Assembly (NCBI GenBank): GCA_037349315.1 | Contig: JBAIAC010000033.1 | Coordinates: 13,968,001-14,032,000 of the forward strand | From: Chelydra serpentina | Lineage: Eukaryota > Chordata > Testudines > Chelydridae | Direction of reading: 5' to 3' | DNA: 64,000 nt | Shown: piece after piece, positions 21,640 through 33,900 of the stretch | How the letters are laid out: the number at the start of each line of letters is the position of its first letter | Position numbering within the stretch: position 1 is the stretch's first letter | Notes under the pieces: model-generated | The model's database searches: none | Seen by the model: the letters and a program-made list of their open reading frames with translations, nothing else | Told to the model about the DNA's origin: nothing | Made by a program: the position numbers and the translations under genes

Positions 21640-22120
21640 AAAGGTGTCTAAGGAGTCAGTGGACACCACTCAACGTAACTCTGTCTGGAGGTGTGATTGG
21701 ATAAAGGAACGGAAGCAGGCTCCACAGTTGCAGAGCAACCCCCACCCCCCAGTTTCCTCCTCCTGTTGTAATGGATGATTGTCTCGGCCAGTGCCAGGAG
21801 GAGCTTGATGAGGACATCTCGTGACTTAGTGGGGCTGCAGATGGGGTGTGAAAAAATCAGGAGATGAGGTGAGACGTGCAGTCAAAACCTCAGTAGGACG
21901 TTCTGGAGGAACCAGAAGAGGGGCTGCAACCTGACACACTCTACATAGATGAGGCTCTCCCTCACACCGCAAAAGGGACAGGTGTTGGGAGTTTATGAAT
22001 CATGCCAGGTATATCCTCATGCTCACAGCTCCATGAAGGAGCCAGCAAGTAATATCCCCAGCAGGCCGTGGAACCACAGTAGAATACAGACTGACCTCAT
22101 AGCTCCTACTGCTAACCAGA
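21640..22120 (-). pseudogene. Non-LTR retrotransposon ORF2 C-terminal fragment (L1/Tx1-like?)
   Basis: On the minus strand, fragments read CPFCGVRESLIYVECVRLQPLFWF (about 21985-21910) and LIKLLLALAETIIHYNRRRKLG (about 21820-21750). A C-x2-C motif followed by a hydrophobic helix and a basic tail is typical of the C-terminal zinc knuckle region of LINE ORF2 proteins. The stops show decay, and nothing of the polymerase domain is visible. The clade assignment is a guess. Confidence 0.55.
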
Positions 22121-22189
22121 CTGAGCATGCACCATCTCCTCAAAGCAACTGAGTATGCATAATCATCTTACAGTTCCTTTTGTGTGATT

Positions 22190-22760
22190 GGGGCAGGAGT
22201 ATGGTGAGACGGAAACTGGAGAGTTTTGAGGAAAATTGGTACTAGTTGGGTAAGGAGGCTGAGAGTTGGATCTTGGGAAGCAGTGGTGGTGGAAGGAAGG
22301 TTGTGACTGGGAGCCAAAGGGGGTAGGGAGGGGAGACTGGGACTGATAGAACAAAGAGATGGGGACTGGGAGCCAGTTGTCTTAGGGTAGGGCGGGGGAG
22401 AGACTGTGACTGTCTGAACAAGGATACTGAGATGAGGAATCAGTGAGGGGGAAATGGGGAGACCATCCAGACAATGACATGGCATGCAGAGGGAGAACTG
22501 GGACGGGCTGGGAAAAGACACTGGGACAAGGAGTTAGGGAGTGGGGAGACTGGAGCAAGGAGTTGGTTGGTGGTGGAGGGACTGAGACTGGATGAGGAGC
22601 CTGGGGATGGAGATTAGGAATGGGAGCCAGTTTGGAGTTGTGGAAGGAGAGATGGATCAGATGAGAAGCTGGGAGAGGGGAAGGCTGGCTGGGCAAGCAG
22701 AATGGGACAAGGAGTCAGGAGTAAGACAGGACCAGGCTGGACAGGGCAGGCGAGATCAAG
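22190..22760 (+). repeat. Purine-rich (GGGA/GACTGGGA) low-complexity tract
   Basis: About 570 bases of G/A-rich + strand sequence with irregular repeats of GAGACTGGGAC-, GGGGAGA- and AAGGAGT-like units. The long proline/serine-rich frames on the opposite strand are a consequence of this bias and not genes. Confidence 0.7.
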
Positions 22761-24684
22761 CTTTGGGAGCCTGTACAACCTTAATTCAGGCCCCTTGTGC
22801 ATATACATTATGATATAGTCTCTAATTTCATGGTCACATATTATTTTTTCCACAGGACCCCTACATCATTCCGTACATAAGATGTACCTGCTCTGGGGAG
22901 GAATCAGGGTTGTGTAGTAAAGGAGGCTGTTATCTGTAAGACCCAGCCTCATTTGTTGCAAAAATTGGAAGGTGCACAGTAAATGATACGGGATTGCAGG
23001 AAGGGATAGGATGGGCTCATGGTTAAAGCAGTTGAATGCTGCAGTCAGAGGCTGTACAGTTTATAAAATGAAGTATTATTGAACTGTGTTTTCTTCTTAT
23101 GAAAAACTTCTAAAGTCTTTCTAAATGATACAGAACAGTATGAAACAAACAGGACACTTCCCGGTTTAAACTGTTTTGTTTAGCCTGATCTCTTCCTACT
23201 CTCTCTGTCTTAATTCAATAATTCTTCTCTTCTGGAAAATGCCCATCTGTGAGAAGAAACCTGTGCTGTGAGTGGCATTTGAGTGCAACTATGGAAGTTG
23301 TCAGCAGCAGTAGGTTTTCAGAATGTGTGGCCTGAAAAAAAAAATAAGACACTGGGGAATATTCTAGCACACAGGTAATTTTGAATTAAGTAGCATATAA
23401 ATGTCTTTCAGTCGTGTATATTTCAAATTCTCAGGGGAGGGGGAATATTTTTACACCCTGTAATAGGAATAACAAATTGGAAACAAATTGGAATCTGTTA
23501 CTTTCCTCTAAAATTACAAGGTAGAAAATATTTGTATGCAGTATTGTTGTAGTGTAGAAAATAGGGCTTAGAGTGGAAGCTACATTCAAGCTTAATCATA
23601 GAACTCTAATCACCTCCATAATATTTGGGATGGAGCAGCCTTGTCCTCTGGGGAAGGAATAACAATAGACAGCAGGAAAGGCATGTGAAAGGTTGAATGT
23701 CTTAAAGTTGGTTCTTTTCATTCTGACTCAGAACATTTTACATAAGAATATTAACTGAACTTAGTAAAAATGCTGTTTTCCATCATATAAAAACAAGATG
23801 GTGGGAAATGGTCTAAGATAGAAACTGTCACTAGTCTCGGTGGAGGTTTTTTTCCTCGCTGTGCAAGGCCTGATCCTTCAGGCCACGAGTAGTGCCACTA
23901 AAATAAATAAGGTTGTTGTACCTAATTGAGTAAAGGTTTGCAATACTGGACCCTCATGTCCTGATATTTCATACATGTGTGCAAACCCTTATGTCCATGT
24001 GGAGTCTTGTCAACTATAGTGGGACTCTATGTGGCTGAAAGGATCCATTGTGCACATCGGACTACAGAATCAGGCTCTTAGATTGTAAATTCCCAGATTA
24101 CTTCTGGGTTTTTGTATAGAGCAAAGCACAGTAGAGCTAAACAAGTTACATGAACAATAACAAATATATATATGCAAATATTTAGATATGAATATTGTCA
24201 GATTTAAATATTTTTATCATTTTATATCTGTTAATGAAAACGTGCATACACTTATTATACAATGTACATGTAGTGTTAAAGTTTCATATTTTGTGTTCCA
24301 TTAGTTCACTATACTTGGCAGATTGTTGCATTTTGTTTTTACTGTAGGTACGACTTTCCCTAAAGTGGAGTAATATTCTGATCATAGGTATGTGACGCAG
24401 GGAATTATAGGTGATTGTGGTTGTTTATATTGTGTGCGGAAGGCAATGTCCCAGTCTGGGTTTTCTTAGGGACCTGCCTGTGCCTGGTTCTACAAATGCC
24501 ATTGGCTGTGCTGTGAACCTGGCTTGCTTTGTGGCATACATCCTTCATCTCTAGACCCGGTACACAGTGCAGTCTATGCTTCCTGATGCAGGGCATCGGT
24601 CTCTTTCTGTGGTTTGGGCTTCCTGTGGGTTTGGTTCATGCCTGAGGCCCTTGATAATGGGAGGGAAGCTCACACCATGGCATG
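22761..24684. other. No recognised gene or element
   Basis: AT-rich non-coding DNA. Around 23860-23960 there is weak similarity to an old amniote repeat (GCCTGATCCTTCAGG...AGTAGTGCCACT), too faint to bound. Confidence 0.5.
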
Positions 24685-25322
24685 CAGCCCCCTTCCTACC
24701 AATTATGGTGCCCTACACAGCCTGAGCACCTGCTTCCCCCTTCCCCCCTGCAGAGGGTCTGGGCTGCGCTCAAGGCCTGGGGGGCCATGGAAGCAGGAGC
24801 TGTGGGGCGCTGCTTTGGGGGGCCCCACAGGCCCAGAGCAGCCCGGGGGATTAGTTGGTGGCCTGGCATTGGCAGAAGGAAGCAGAATGACCTAGCCCCG
24901 GCCCCAGCCCACTCTGCTCCCCTGCCCCATCCACGTCGCTCGGGGGAAGGCTCCGTGCTCACTGGCGGCAGGAAGCGGAGCGACGCAGTGGGGATCCAGT
25001 GAGCTGGGTTGCTCTGTTTCCTGACACCGCCGGTGAGTGTGGGGGTAGGCCTGAATCCTGCTGCCAGCGCCAGGCCCCCCCCACTAATCACCTGTTGCTG
25101 GGGGCGGGGGCTTTGGGAGAAGGAGTGGAAAAGGGGGATGGGAAGAGGTGGGGCGGGGGCGGAGGGAGTTGTCCTGGGCCCCACACCTCTGTAGGAATGT
25201 CCCTGCCCCTTACAGTGCGTGCACCCCTTGGGGGGGTGGGAGCTGGGGGCGCACCCACATACAAAGCACACATCTGCATAGGGCACCGTGAAATTATTCT
25301 GCTTATGCCTAAGGCCGGCCCT
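24685..25322 (-). mobile_element. Probable hAT element, GC-rich, next to the CpG island
   Basis: The right boundary AAGGCCGGCCCTG (25310-25322) is a hAT-like terminus read on the minus strand. It is followed by TTGGCATG (25323-25330), which matches ATGGCATG (24677-24684) at 7 of 8 positions as a possible 8-bp duplication. The left terminus begins CAGCCCCC and pairs poorly with the right one, so the left boundary is tentative. The element ends about 130 bases before the CpG-dense block. Confidence 0.5.
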
Positions 25323-25439
25323 GTTGGCATGTGTCCCATGGGTGGTGGTGGGGTACCAGTGGCCCAGCCCACTCACTGGTTATGTCTCTAGGGTGGCTGG
25401 GATGAGTAGAGTATGGAGGGAGGGCTTGCTCCTGCCCCC

Positions 25440-25859
25440 TGTGGGTGAGAGGGGAGGAGTACTGTGTTGCAGCAGAGTTCCCCGGCCAGGGAAAGCTCCG
25501 AGGATGCGGCCTACAGGCAAGGCCTGCCCTGCGGCGCTGCAGGGTGTGAGGCCAGGCACATGGCGCTGCGTGCATTGTGCGGGCTTCCCCCGCGCTGCCC
25601 CGCCCCCTCCCCGGTGGCTGCCGGAAAGAAGGCGCTTCTGTGGGGCTGACCTGCACTTTACCCATCAGCCAGCGCGCCGGGTTCAGCAAACACCCCCCCC
25701 CCCCTCCTTTCCCAGTAGCGGCGGCGGCTGCAGTAGCAGGAGGCTGAGGTTGGGCGCCGCGGCTAGGCAATGTGAGGATCCTCCGCCGGAGCCGCCCCCT
25801 CCCATCCCCCAGTCAGTCAGGGAGCGAGCCTGCCGCGGCCTCTTCACACGCGCAGCACG
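25440..25859 (+). other. Proposed 5' non-coding exon 1 (3' boundary only)
   Basis: A strong donor, ACG|GTAAGC, follows base 25859 within the CpG island. There is no obvious coding frame leading to the exon at 36099, so this would be 5' untranslated sequence. The 5' end is arbitrary (island start). A short coding exon for the family's first dozen residues would be expected between here and 36099 but was not found. Confidence 0.5.
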
Positions 25860-26180
25860 GTAAGCCGGCCCGCTCCTTCTGTCCCCTCCGCGCAGGGACG
25901 GCCTGCTCAGGGCCTTCCCGTGCGGAGGGAGTTGCTGCTGCTGCTTAGCGGCGGGTGGGCCACCGGGAGGATTGTCGCCTATGAGACCGACGCCATCTTG
26001 GCTCGGAGCGTGGCCTTGTAGCCCCCCCCTCCCTCCCCCTCCCCTGGACCGGCGAGCTCTGGGATTCGCAGGCTTTCTAGCGAGCCTGTTAGTCTCCGCT
26101 TAAAGCGGGGGACGGGAGCTTGCCAGGCTCACCCTGCCGTGTTCGCGCTTTGTTGGTGGCGCCCGTATAGTTGCGAATGG
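25440..26180 (+). promoter_or_regulatory. CpG island, probable promoter of the ZNF280-type gene
   Basis: This block is far richer in CpG than its surroundings and holds GC-box-like GCCCCGCCCCCTCCCC (about 25595) with no TATA box. It is the only CpG-dense block upstream of the coding exons that is not clearly a transposon. It covers the proposed first exon. No exact transcription start can be set from sequence alone, and a divergent transcript is possible. Confidence 0.7.
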
Positions 26181-27346
26181 GTGTTATTGATCCTCCCTCC
26201 CCGTTCTAGCTGTGCAAGCCGGCTACTGATCCCCATACAACCCCCTCCTGCCCGACGCCAAACCCAGCCCTAGTTTCAGACACCTGGGGTCACGGAGTGT
26301 CAGAGGGAAATGTTGAGGCCACGTTAAAGAGAACGGTTCCAGAGGGAGCCACACGGATCTCTCCGCCCTGGCCCCACCTCACACCCGTTTGAGCTTGGGG
26401 TGAGAACTTCTAATGCGTTTACAAAAGGTAACATTGCCCTTCTTTAGGAGGCACTTACCACCTCACGACAGTGAGGCAGGAAGGTGCTTTTTAAAGGGAA
26501 GTTTTACCACTGGGCGGGGTGCTTAATTTTTTTTTTAATTTGCATCAAACTTAAATTTCATCATTTAGTTTCTCTTAAATATGTTCATCACTAACCCAAT
26601 GTTTGACAGCCTCTAAAACAAACCAAGACCATGCAAACCATGACATTGTCCTAATAGATTGCCCCTATGACATTAAATCATGCTAACTGAAGTAGTGTGG
26701 ACCAGATGTAAGGTGGTGGATGATATAGGTTGAGCTTTGGGCTTGTGATGTAAAATCTAGCTTTGCTTCTTAAAGCAACTCTTAAAGGGCAACTGTTAAA
26801 GTTTAACAGTTAGTGTCATTACATCACACAGATAATTTAACTATTGTCCTGACAAATTGACAGACAAGCAAGGTCAATCTGAAAAGCTTTACTATCATGA
26901 AATAGATGCCTCCATTCTCTTCTCTGCAAGGATAGTTACATCCTCTGATTTTGTACAGCTGAATCAGAGAATAGTACTAGGATTTATAGGCCCATGGAAA
27001 GGATCTATGTTGGAATTTCTGTAGAACACTGAGTGTGGTAAAATATCAACTATAAATTGCTGAGGGATTTCAGTAACTCCTTTCATTTTTGTAGCTTGTC
27101 ATGTCAAAAACAAAAATGACATTTTTATAGCCTTAGTTTACACACACTGTTTTTTGCAAAAGTTCTTCCCCCTTCTCCCCTTGTATTCTTGCCCACTTCT
27201 TATTTAATATTTCTCAAACACCTGTTTTAATTTTTTTTAGTTTCTTTTAAGTATGTAAACACTCAAAATTGTTAAACAGTCCACAATAAGGATAGGGATG
27301 TATATTTAGTAAGCCTATTACAGCTGTGCTGAGCGTACATCTATGG

Positions 27347-28082
27347 CAATGGTTCCCAAACTTTAACGACCTGTGAACCCCTTTCACTAGAACGTCAAGT
27401 CTCGTGAACCCCCTCCTAAAAATGAATATTTCCAGGGATTTTCTCCTTTACCTGAGTATAAATTATAAAAACAAATTTTATATTTCCAAGATCACTGCTT
27501 TTATTACATGTTTATTACACACTATTATTAATTATCATTACAGTATTTTTATGATGTTATGCAAACGGCAACACTCTTCCAAGATCTCACTTTCGTAGCT
27601 TGTATCACTTTGAATAAGCCCGTTATAAGACAAGGCTCCTATGTTTCATCAAGGAGTATCAGATGTGAAACAGCATGAAAGTATTTAAGAAGCCAACTCA
27701 AAGAGTTCCTCCTACACAAACATTCAGGTCTTGAGCAGTCCAGGCAAACAATGCACGTTACAACAAAGCTTAAACGTGTTCTTCATAATAATTTTAAAAA
27801 CAATACTAGCTGCCTTTTTCATTTTAAAAACAGCAAACAATATCCACCTCCCTTTCCATTTCTTATAAGGAGTCTTGAAGTTTAAATGTCCTCAGTGTGA
27901 TAGAGATGCCTGCTTTGATCTGCTTAGCTCTTGGAAGTCCAGGGACTCCGGGCTGCTGGCCCCGTGCTGCCTGGAGTCCCTAGGGACAGCTCTGTCCGCC
28001 ATTAGGGAATTTTTTCCTGCGAACCCCCTGTAACATTTCACGAACCCCGAGGGGTTCCCGAACCCCAATTTGGGAACCACTG
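27347..28082. mobile_element. hAT non-autonomous element, 736 bp, TSD ATCTATGG
   Basis: Ends CAATGGTTCCCAAACTTT and AATTTGGGAACCACTG are inverted repeats. An exact 8-bp duplication, ATCTATGG, flanks it at 27339-27346 and 28083-28090. The interior is AT-rich, with GTGAACCCC-type sub-terminal repeats, and codes for nothing recognisable. A sister copy of nearly the same length is at 34500-35244. Confidence 0.94.
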
Positions 28083-28749
28083 ATCTATGGTATTAAAGTG
28101 GAGATATAATAGCTATGCAGAGAGGAAAAAACTCATATTCCATCAAGAACTTAGTTTTCTCTTGATTTTGCTCAATAAGATACAGAGCTGATTTTTTGAC
28201 TTGCATCAGGCTCAAGCAGTCTGATTATTACAGTTGAGTAATATCCTAAAAGTTGATTGTGCCTGCTGTAATGAACGTTCATGCCTAGTGTTAATTTTTT
28301 GTTGTTCAGAAATGTAGCAGTATTGGCCAGAATCTCCTTTAAAGGAAAGGAGAAGCTTTTTTTCTAGCTGCTCATACTTATTTTTAATTTTTTTTCAGCA
28401 ATCCTTTCGAGAAGTTTTGTCATTCCATGAAGAAAACTTGAAACTTGTTTTAAAAGTTAAAACTTTGAACACTTCCATGTTTCTAAGAAAATGAAGTTTA
28501 CTCCACAATTCTAATCTGTCATGTATAGGATTTAATTATAGGTGATGCTTTTAGTTCTCAACATTTGCTATGTCAGGATCCCACTTCCCATTTGGTAGTG
28601 TGGAAAGTATACCATGCTCATGACTTCCTCACACATTATCATAACCCACAGATTGAAAACCTATTATCTACCCTGCTTGTCTTAAATATATTACCCTTGA
28701 TCTTAGAAACAGAGAATTGCTCTGTTAACATTGAGAGAAACCACTAGGC

Positions 28750-29362
28750 CAGGAGTGAGCAAACTTTTTGGGCTGAGGGCCATATCGGGGTTCCGAAACT
28801 GTATGGAGGACCGGGTAGGGAAGGCTGTGCCTCCCCTAAAAGCCTGGCCCCTGCCCCCTATCCGCCCACTCCTACTTCCTTCCCCCGACTGCCCCCTTCA
28901 GAATCCCCGACCCATCCCATTCCCCCCCCCCCCCCCCCCCGCTCCTTGTCCCCTGACTTCCCTGACCTCTATCCACACCCCCGCCCCCTGACAGGCCCCC
29001 CCCCCCCGGGACTCCCATGCCTATCCAACCCCCCTGTCCCCTGACCGCTCCCCCCCCTCGAGCCTCCGCCCCGTCCAACTGCCTCTCTGACTGCCCCCCG
29101 GGACCTCCCCTGCCCCTTATCCGACCCCCCTGCTCCCCGCCCCCTTACCATGCTGCTCAGAGCAGCAGGACTGGCAGCCGACTGGCTGGAGCCAGCCACG
29201 CCGCCTTGCTGCCTGGCAGGAGCTCGCAGAGCACTGGTGGACTGGTGAGCTGAGGCTGCAGGGGAGGGGAGCAGCAGGGTTGGAGCCGGGGGCTAGCCTC
29301 TCTGGCCGGGAGCTGAAGGGCCGGGCAGGACGGTCTCACGGGCTGTAGTTTGCCCACCTCTG
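28750..29362. mobile_element. hAT non-autonomous element, 613 bp, TSD CACTAGGC
   Basis: Ends CAGGAGTGAGCAAACTTT and AGTTTGCCCACCTCTG are flanked by an exact duplication CACTAGGC (28742-28749 and 29363-29370). The interior is C-rich on the + strand, with a run of 19 C (28922-28940), and has no real gene; the long frames inside it reflect base bias. Confidence 0.93.
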
Positions 29363-30144
29363 CACTAGGCTCATATAATGTGTTATCTGCTTTAGCCTAT
29401 TTAAAAAGCATAAACTTTACAAGACTCTGTGTGTTCTGAATGAGCTAGCAGTACTATGATAAAAGAAATGTTAGGCACATATGCAGCAAGATATCTGATA
29501 CATTTACCATTGAAAGATGACAATACCATGGACTGCTGTGTTGATGACTTACTTGTCTGTCAGGCTGTAAGAAAATTGCAGATTGCAATTTTTCTGTGGA
29601 AACTTAAACTTTTAACACATACCACAATTTTGTATAGTTTCTGCAAGTTTCAGTAATTTTGTGACCTGGCATCGCACTGCTACCAAATTTTTTTAAAACT
29701 TTTTTTTATTGTACTTGAACTGACTGCAACTTTTGCACCAGAAAAAATCAACCACTTTCATATAGACTTACTTATCAGTCATTTATTTTAAGGATATTCC
29801 TAGAAAAGGTGGAAGAAATTGTTTGAAAGAGGTAGATATGGAATGTTTCACATGAGGTGTTAAACAACATATGGCCTCACTTTTAAATGAACTGGATGAT
29901 ATAGGCCCTCTGCTTATCTTTGATAACTAGGAAATAACACCTGTTATCGTATGTGTTTCTACTACAATTATATTGTAATATGAGTTACTGTGCCTATATT
30001 TATTTCTCGATCACATTCCTGGTGCAAATGTGTATAGTTTTAATTCAACAAAGTGCTTTATAAACAAAAGTCAAATAATAGTTATTCTTGAAAATGCAGT
30101 CATAGAAGCCTAAGAAAAGAGGTGTGTTACACATTGCCTTAAAG

Positions 30145-30347
30145 CAGGGGTTCCCAAACTTGGTTTGTGGCTTGTTCAGGGTAAGCCCCTGGCGGGCCGC
30201 GAGATGCTTTGTTTACCTGAGCGTCCGGAGGTATGGCCGCTCGCAGCTCCCAGTGGCCCCGGTTCGAATACTCAGGTAAACAAAGCGTCTCGCAGCCTGC
30301 CAGGGGTTTACCCTGAACAAGCCGCAAACCAAGTTTGGGAACCCCTG
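30145..30347. mobile_element. Palindromic hAT MITE, 203 bp, TSD CCTTAAAG
   Basis: Termini CAGGGGTTCCCAAACTTGG and CCAAGTTTGGGAACCCCTG are perfect inverted repeats. The halves remain complementary far inward (GTTTACCTGAG / CTCAGGTAAAC). The duplication CCTTAAAG is exact at 30137-30144 and 30348-30355. Confidence 0.95.
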
Positions 30348-30828
30348 CCTTAAAGGCTTGTGAATTCTGCCTCTGCACCATTAAAATAAGTGAATTTCAG
30401 AAAAGGTCCTCTTACTGAAGAAGAAGGGAAACTTAACAGAAGAAAACAAACCGGTCTTGCAGATGCCTTGCCTTTTAAATTTGTTTTAACCTTTTATTTA
30501 AAAATACCAGCAAAACCCATCAGCTTTCCCCCAAAAAACCCTACCTTGGGAACTTGCCGTAAAAAAAGCTGTTAGAAGGGCACTCTTCTGTGTGCAGAAA
30601 CAAGCACTCAGAGTTAGGAAGTGCTACATTTACAGTTGCTCGTTGCAAAATCAAAATTGTACCTAGCGCATATGCATTATGGTACAGTCTTGAATTACAT
30701 GGTCACATACAATTTTTATTCCCACAAGATCTGTGCTTAATTCAGTCATGGTATAGACACATTAAGGGGGCAGAATTAAGGCTGTGTGGGCAATATTAAA
30801 ACTGGCATTTTCTAAATTTTGAGTCAAG

Positions 30829-30965
30829 TATCAAAGGGGTAGCCATGTCAGTATGGATTGATGCATCTGACAAAATGGGTCTGGATCTTCGCCCACAAAA
30901 GCTTATGGTCCAATATATCTGTTAGTTTATAAGATGCTACAGGACCCTTTGTTGCTCTTGTAAAT
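30829..30965 (+). mobile_element. Penelope-like element fragment with decayed hammerhead motif
   Basis: The fragment opens AAAGGGGTAGCCATGTCAG and continues into a CTGACAA...CCCACAAAAGCTTATG block, then CTGTTAGTTTATAAGATGC. This matches the layout of the abundant vertebrate repeat derived from Penelope-like elements, whose terminal part encodes a small hammerhead ribozyme. Here CTGACAA (30867-30873) stands for the CTGANGA core, TGGGT/GCCCA forms stem II and AAAA (30897-30900) stands for GAAA. Both changed core positions are G to A next to C. Confidence 0.7.
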
Positions 30966-33900
30966 TTTGAGTGTGACTGCAACCTAAACTTTCTGTTCAT
31001 GTAACTTTTCATCCAATATATAGAGCTCATCAAAGTCAACATCTTGGATTGTGACCAGAAGTGATTTATTAAAAAAAAAAAGTTGGTAAATCTGATGCAA
31101 TATGCTGTGTGGCTAATATCTTTTCATCAGTTAGCTTTGCTGAACAAATGTTAACTGCACTACCTGAAGCTTCTAGATGGTTTTCAAGAGTAAAGTTCAC
31201 TGCAGTAATTTGTGACTACTGCCAGACTAAAGTCAAGGATAGCTGATGTGAAGTCTGAGTCGGACACTTGCAAATCGCTAGGCATGTGTGTCCGTTTGTT
31301 TCAAAGTGCTTTTGGCCAATAACATCACCTAAGATTGTAGAAGCAGCCTGGGATTCACAAGCACATGAAACAGCAAACTTTTCGAATAAAGGGTGGATTT
31401 ACTCCCTAATTAATAGAAATAGAAGCAGTCCCAGATCTATTCTCCAGATACTTCTCCCACCCACACCTTCAAAATTTTTAACATTGCTACCTCCTTACTC
31501 AGATTAAGGTTCAAGCAGCTCTCTCATTCAAGTTTTAATCTTGGCCAAATGCTGGGAAAGCAATGTGTCTGATCGAAATAGGGCACGATGATTTGGGTAA
31601 AATGGCTGTCATTTGCATAGCAGTGGCACTCCAGCCCATGTGTGTCTTTTCCCTTCTCTTTCACTTGCTGAACAAAGGGTTGACAAGAATAGTCATGGAG
31701 TAGCTAAAATGAGTACTCAAAACCATCCTCTGGGATCTGTTATTCAGGAACCGGTCAGAAACATGCCTCATGCTCTTTTCACAGTTTGTGTGCTCAAACA
31801 CATGATTGACTTTAATAAAGGCTGATTTAAAAAAAGAGAAAGAAAAGTGGCTTCAATGCTGGTCATTGTTCGTTCCTAGGAGAGTATCAGCTAATGAAAC
31901 CAGGTCTATTGCTGTACTATGTCCAAAGGGTAAAGGAAATTAATAGACTCTAAATATATCTAAAACGTCCTAAATGGCATTTTTTGACAACAGGGAGATT
32001 AGATATAGTATAGCCAACATAAAGAGAGTGTATCTAGACACTTGATCACTTATGCTTACATGCCACAGTTTCTATATTCAAGAATAAGGACTCATCCTGT
32101 CCTATCAAGCCATTGATATTGGGGCTCTGGTTTAAAATACTCCTTATAGAGAACTCAGTATTAAAATTAAGTCCATTAATCATCATAAGCAGGCCACCAA
32201 AATGCCTTCACGTGTGATTGATCTGTGTCATGAACTATAGGAGGCAATGGTGCAACCATGATAGAAGTGTATTTTTCAGTCACCAAAATCTGACCAGCTG
32301 AATGCGTGGAGATAGTATCAAAGGTCACGAGATCACAAACTAATCCAGAAGTGCATCTGGAGCAAATATGGATACTGAAGTCATCCCAGTACTGCAGCAG
32401 GAAAAAACTAAAGTTGTAGAAATTTTTCAGTGCGGTAGGGCAGCCTATACATCAGCTTTGTTCTGTTATCACCCCCATTAATGAACATTCACAAGTGAAT
32501 GTATAAAATGAAACAGTGGAGCTGGTTGAAAATTTTCAAATAAAGTATGGGCTGTTTATGAACATTTTTAAATAGGGTTTTTAGAAACTTCGTTTTTCAG
32601 AAAAGTTGTTTGACAAAACTTTTCAACCTGCTCTATTTAGGTGGTTCAGGAGTGAAGCTTTTGAGCTAGCTGAATAATTTAAGCAAAGAATCTTCACAGC
32701 AACGGTTCTTTTCACACAAAGCAGGGTCTTTGTCAAAGCAGTGGAATACTGAAATAAACTGCTTATACAATTCAAGGAACTCCTGTACTGGATATAAGAG
32801 GTGATCCTGGTGGTGAAGCTGTTCAGTTAGTTTTCTTTAACTGGCTGAAAATTTGACACAGGTTGTGGTTTCAGATGAAGCAACAACTTACTATTTCAAT
32901 GATCCTAATTGTGGATGCTTCTGAACAAACTGAACAGTTTCACAGAGGTCCCAGTCTTTGGCAAAGTAACTGTTATTGTGTTGAAGATCTTTTCTGACAC
33001 AATGCAAAGACCGTTTGCCTAGCCAAATCCATTCCCCATCCACCATAATAGATCCCAATAGATTGCAGGAATGTTTTTGGCAGCATATGTTGAAGAGCAG
33101 TATTTCATCTTTTTCCTATACTATTTAGGAAGTCTTACACACATACTATATTGGAGAATGAAAGTAACCAATGTAAAAAACTTTCTCCATTGGCTTCCAT
33201 AATGTATACAAATCAGTTATGATTAGTGATAATTTGTTCTGGTAATTTTTAAAAAAATTATAACCCCAGGGAGCTCCCAAACTCTCACCATGAACTCATG
33301 GTTTTACTTTCTGCAGGATGTAATTTTCAGAATAAAAGGGCCCAAAAATTCATGAGGCTCAGAAAGTAAACTCTTTAGCCAGTTTTTAATTCACCAGTAT
33401 TCTTGAAACTCCTCAGAAGATTCAGGCTTTACTCGGATTATATGATGAAAGCTTGGAGGAAGTTACACTGTGCTTTTCAAATAAAATGTATAAGTTTCAT
33501 CACAATAGCATTCAGTATACTTTGTATTGATCAAATTCCCATTTATCAACATCACTTCCCCATCCCAATTTAAGTTACTATAATATAGTAAGCTTAATGC
33601 TTGGGAAAGATGACTATATGCTAAGTGCACGATCTTTGGCCCTTTTGTGCATTCTGCAGCACAAGTGGGGGAGTGCACAATTGACATAACTGCCATGCTG
33701 AGGATTCCTGTTGTGGGGGAATCATTCAACTCTGAGGTATATATTATTTCACCATCCAAAGGGAGCTTGGCTGGGGATGGTACTTCTGTGCTCTGGCAAT
33801 CCTATGCTGGCATAAAGGCCCCTTTGGGAAACATTACCAGCTGTTGTAGTTTAGTGCACGCCATGCCATAGCTAGCATATAATGGGCCTCAGGATCAGAG

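Noticed and set aside
22168..22696. Serine/proline-rich minus-strand frames over 100 codons
   Set aside because: Complement of a purine tract; repeats without domains.
24696..25376. 226-codon minus-strand open frame
   Set aside because: It falls on a GC-rich, probable hAT element and the CpG-island edge; no domain, no splice context and several overlapping frames of similar length.
28400..28456. Possible 5' UTR exon after a strong polypyrimidine tract and CAG
   Set aside because: The acceptor is good but the donor (GTTAAA) is weak and no transcript evidence is available.
32596..32640. Possible first coding exon (DKTFQPA resembles a family DNPFQPK motif)
   Set aside because: No ATG in frame and poor splice sites; five or so matching residues in AT-rich DNA can be chance.
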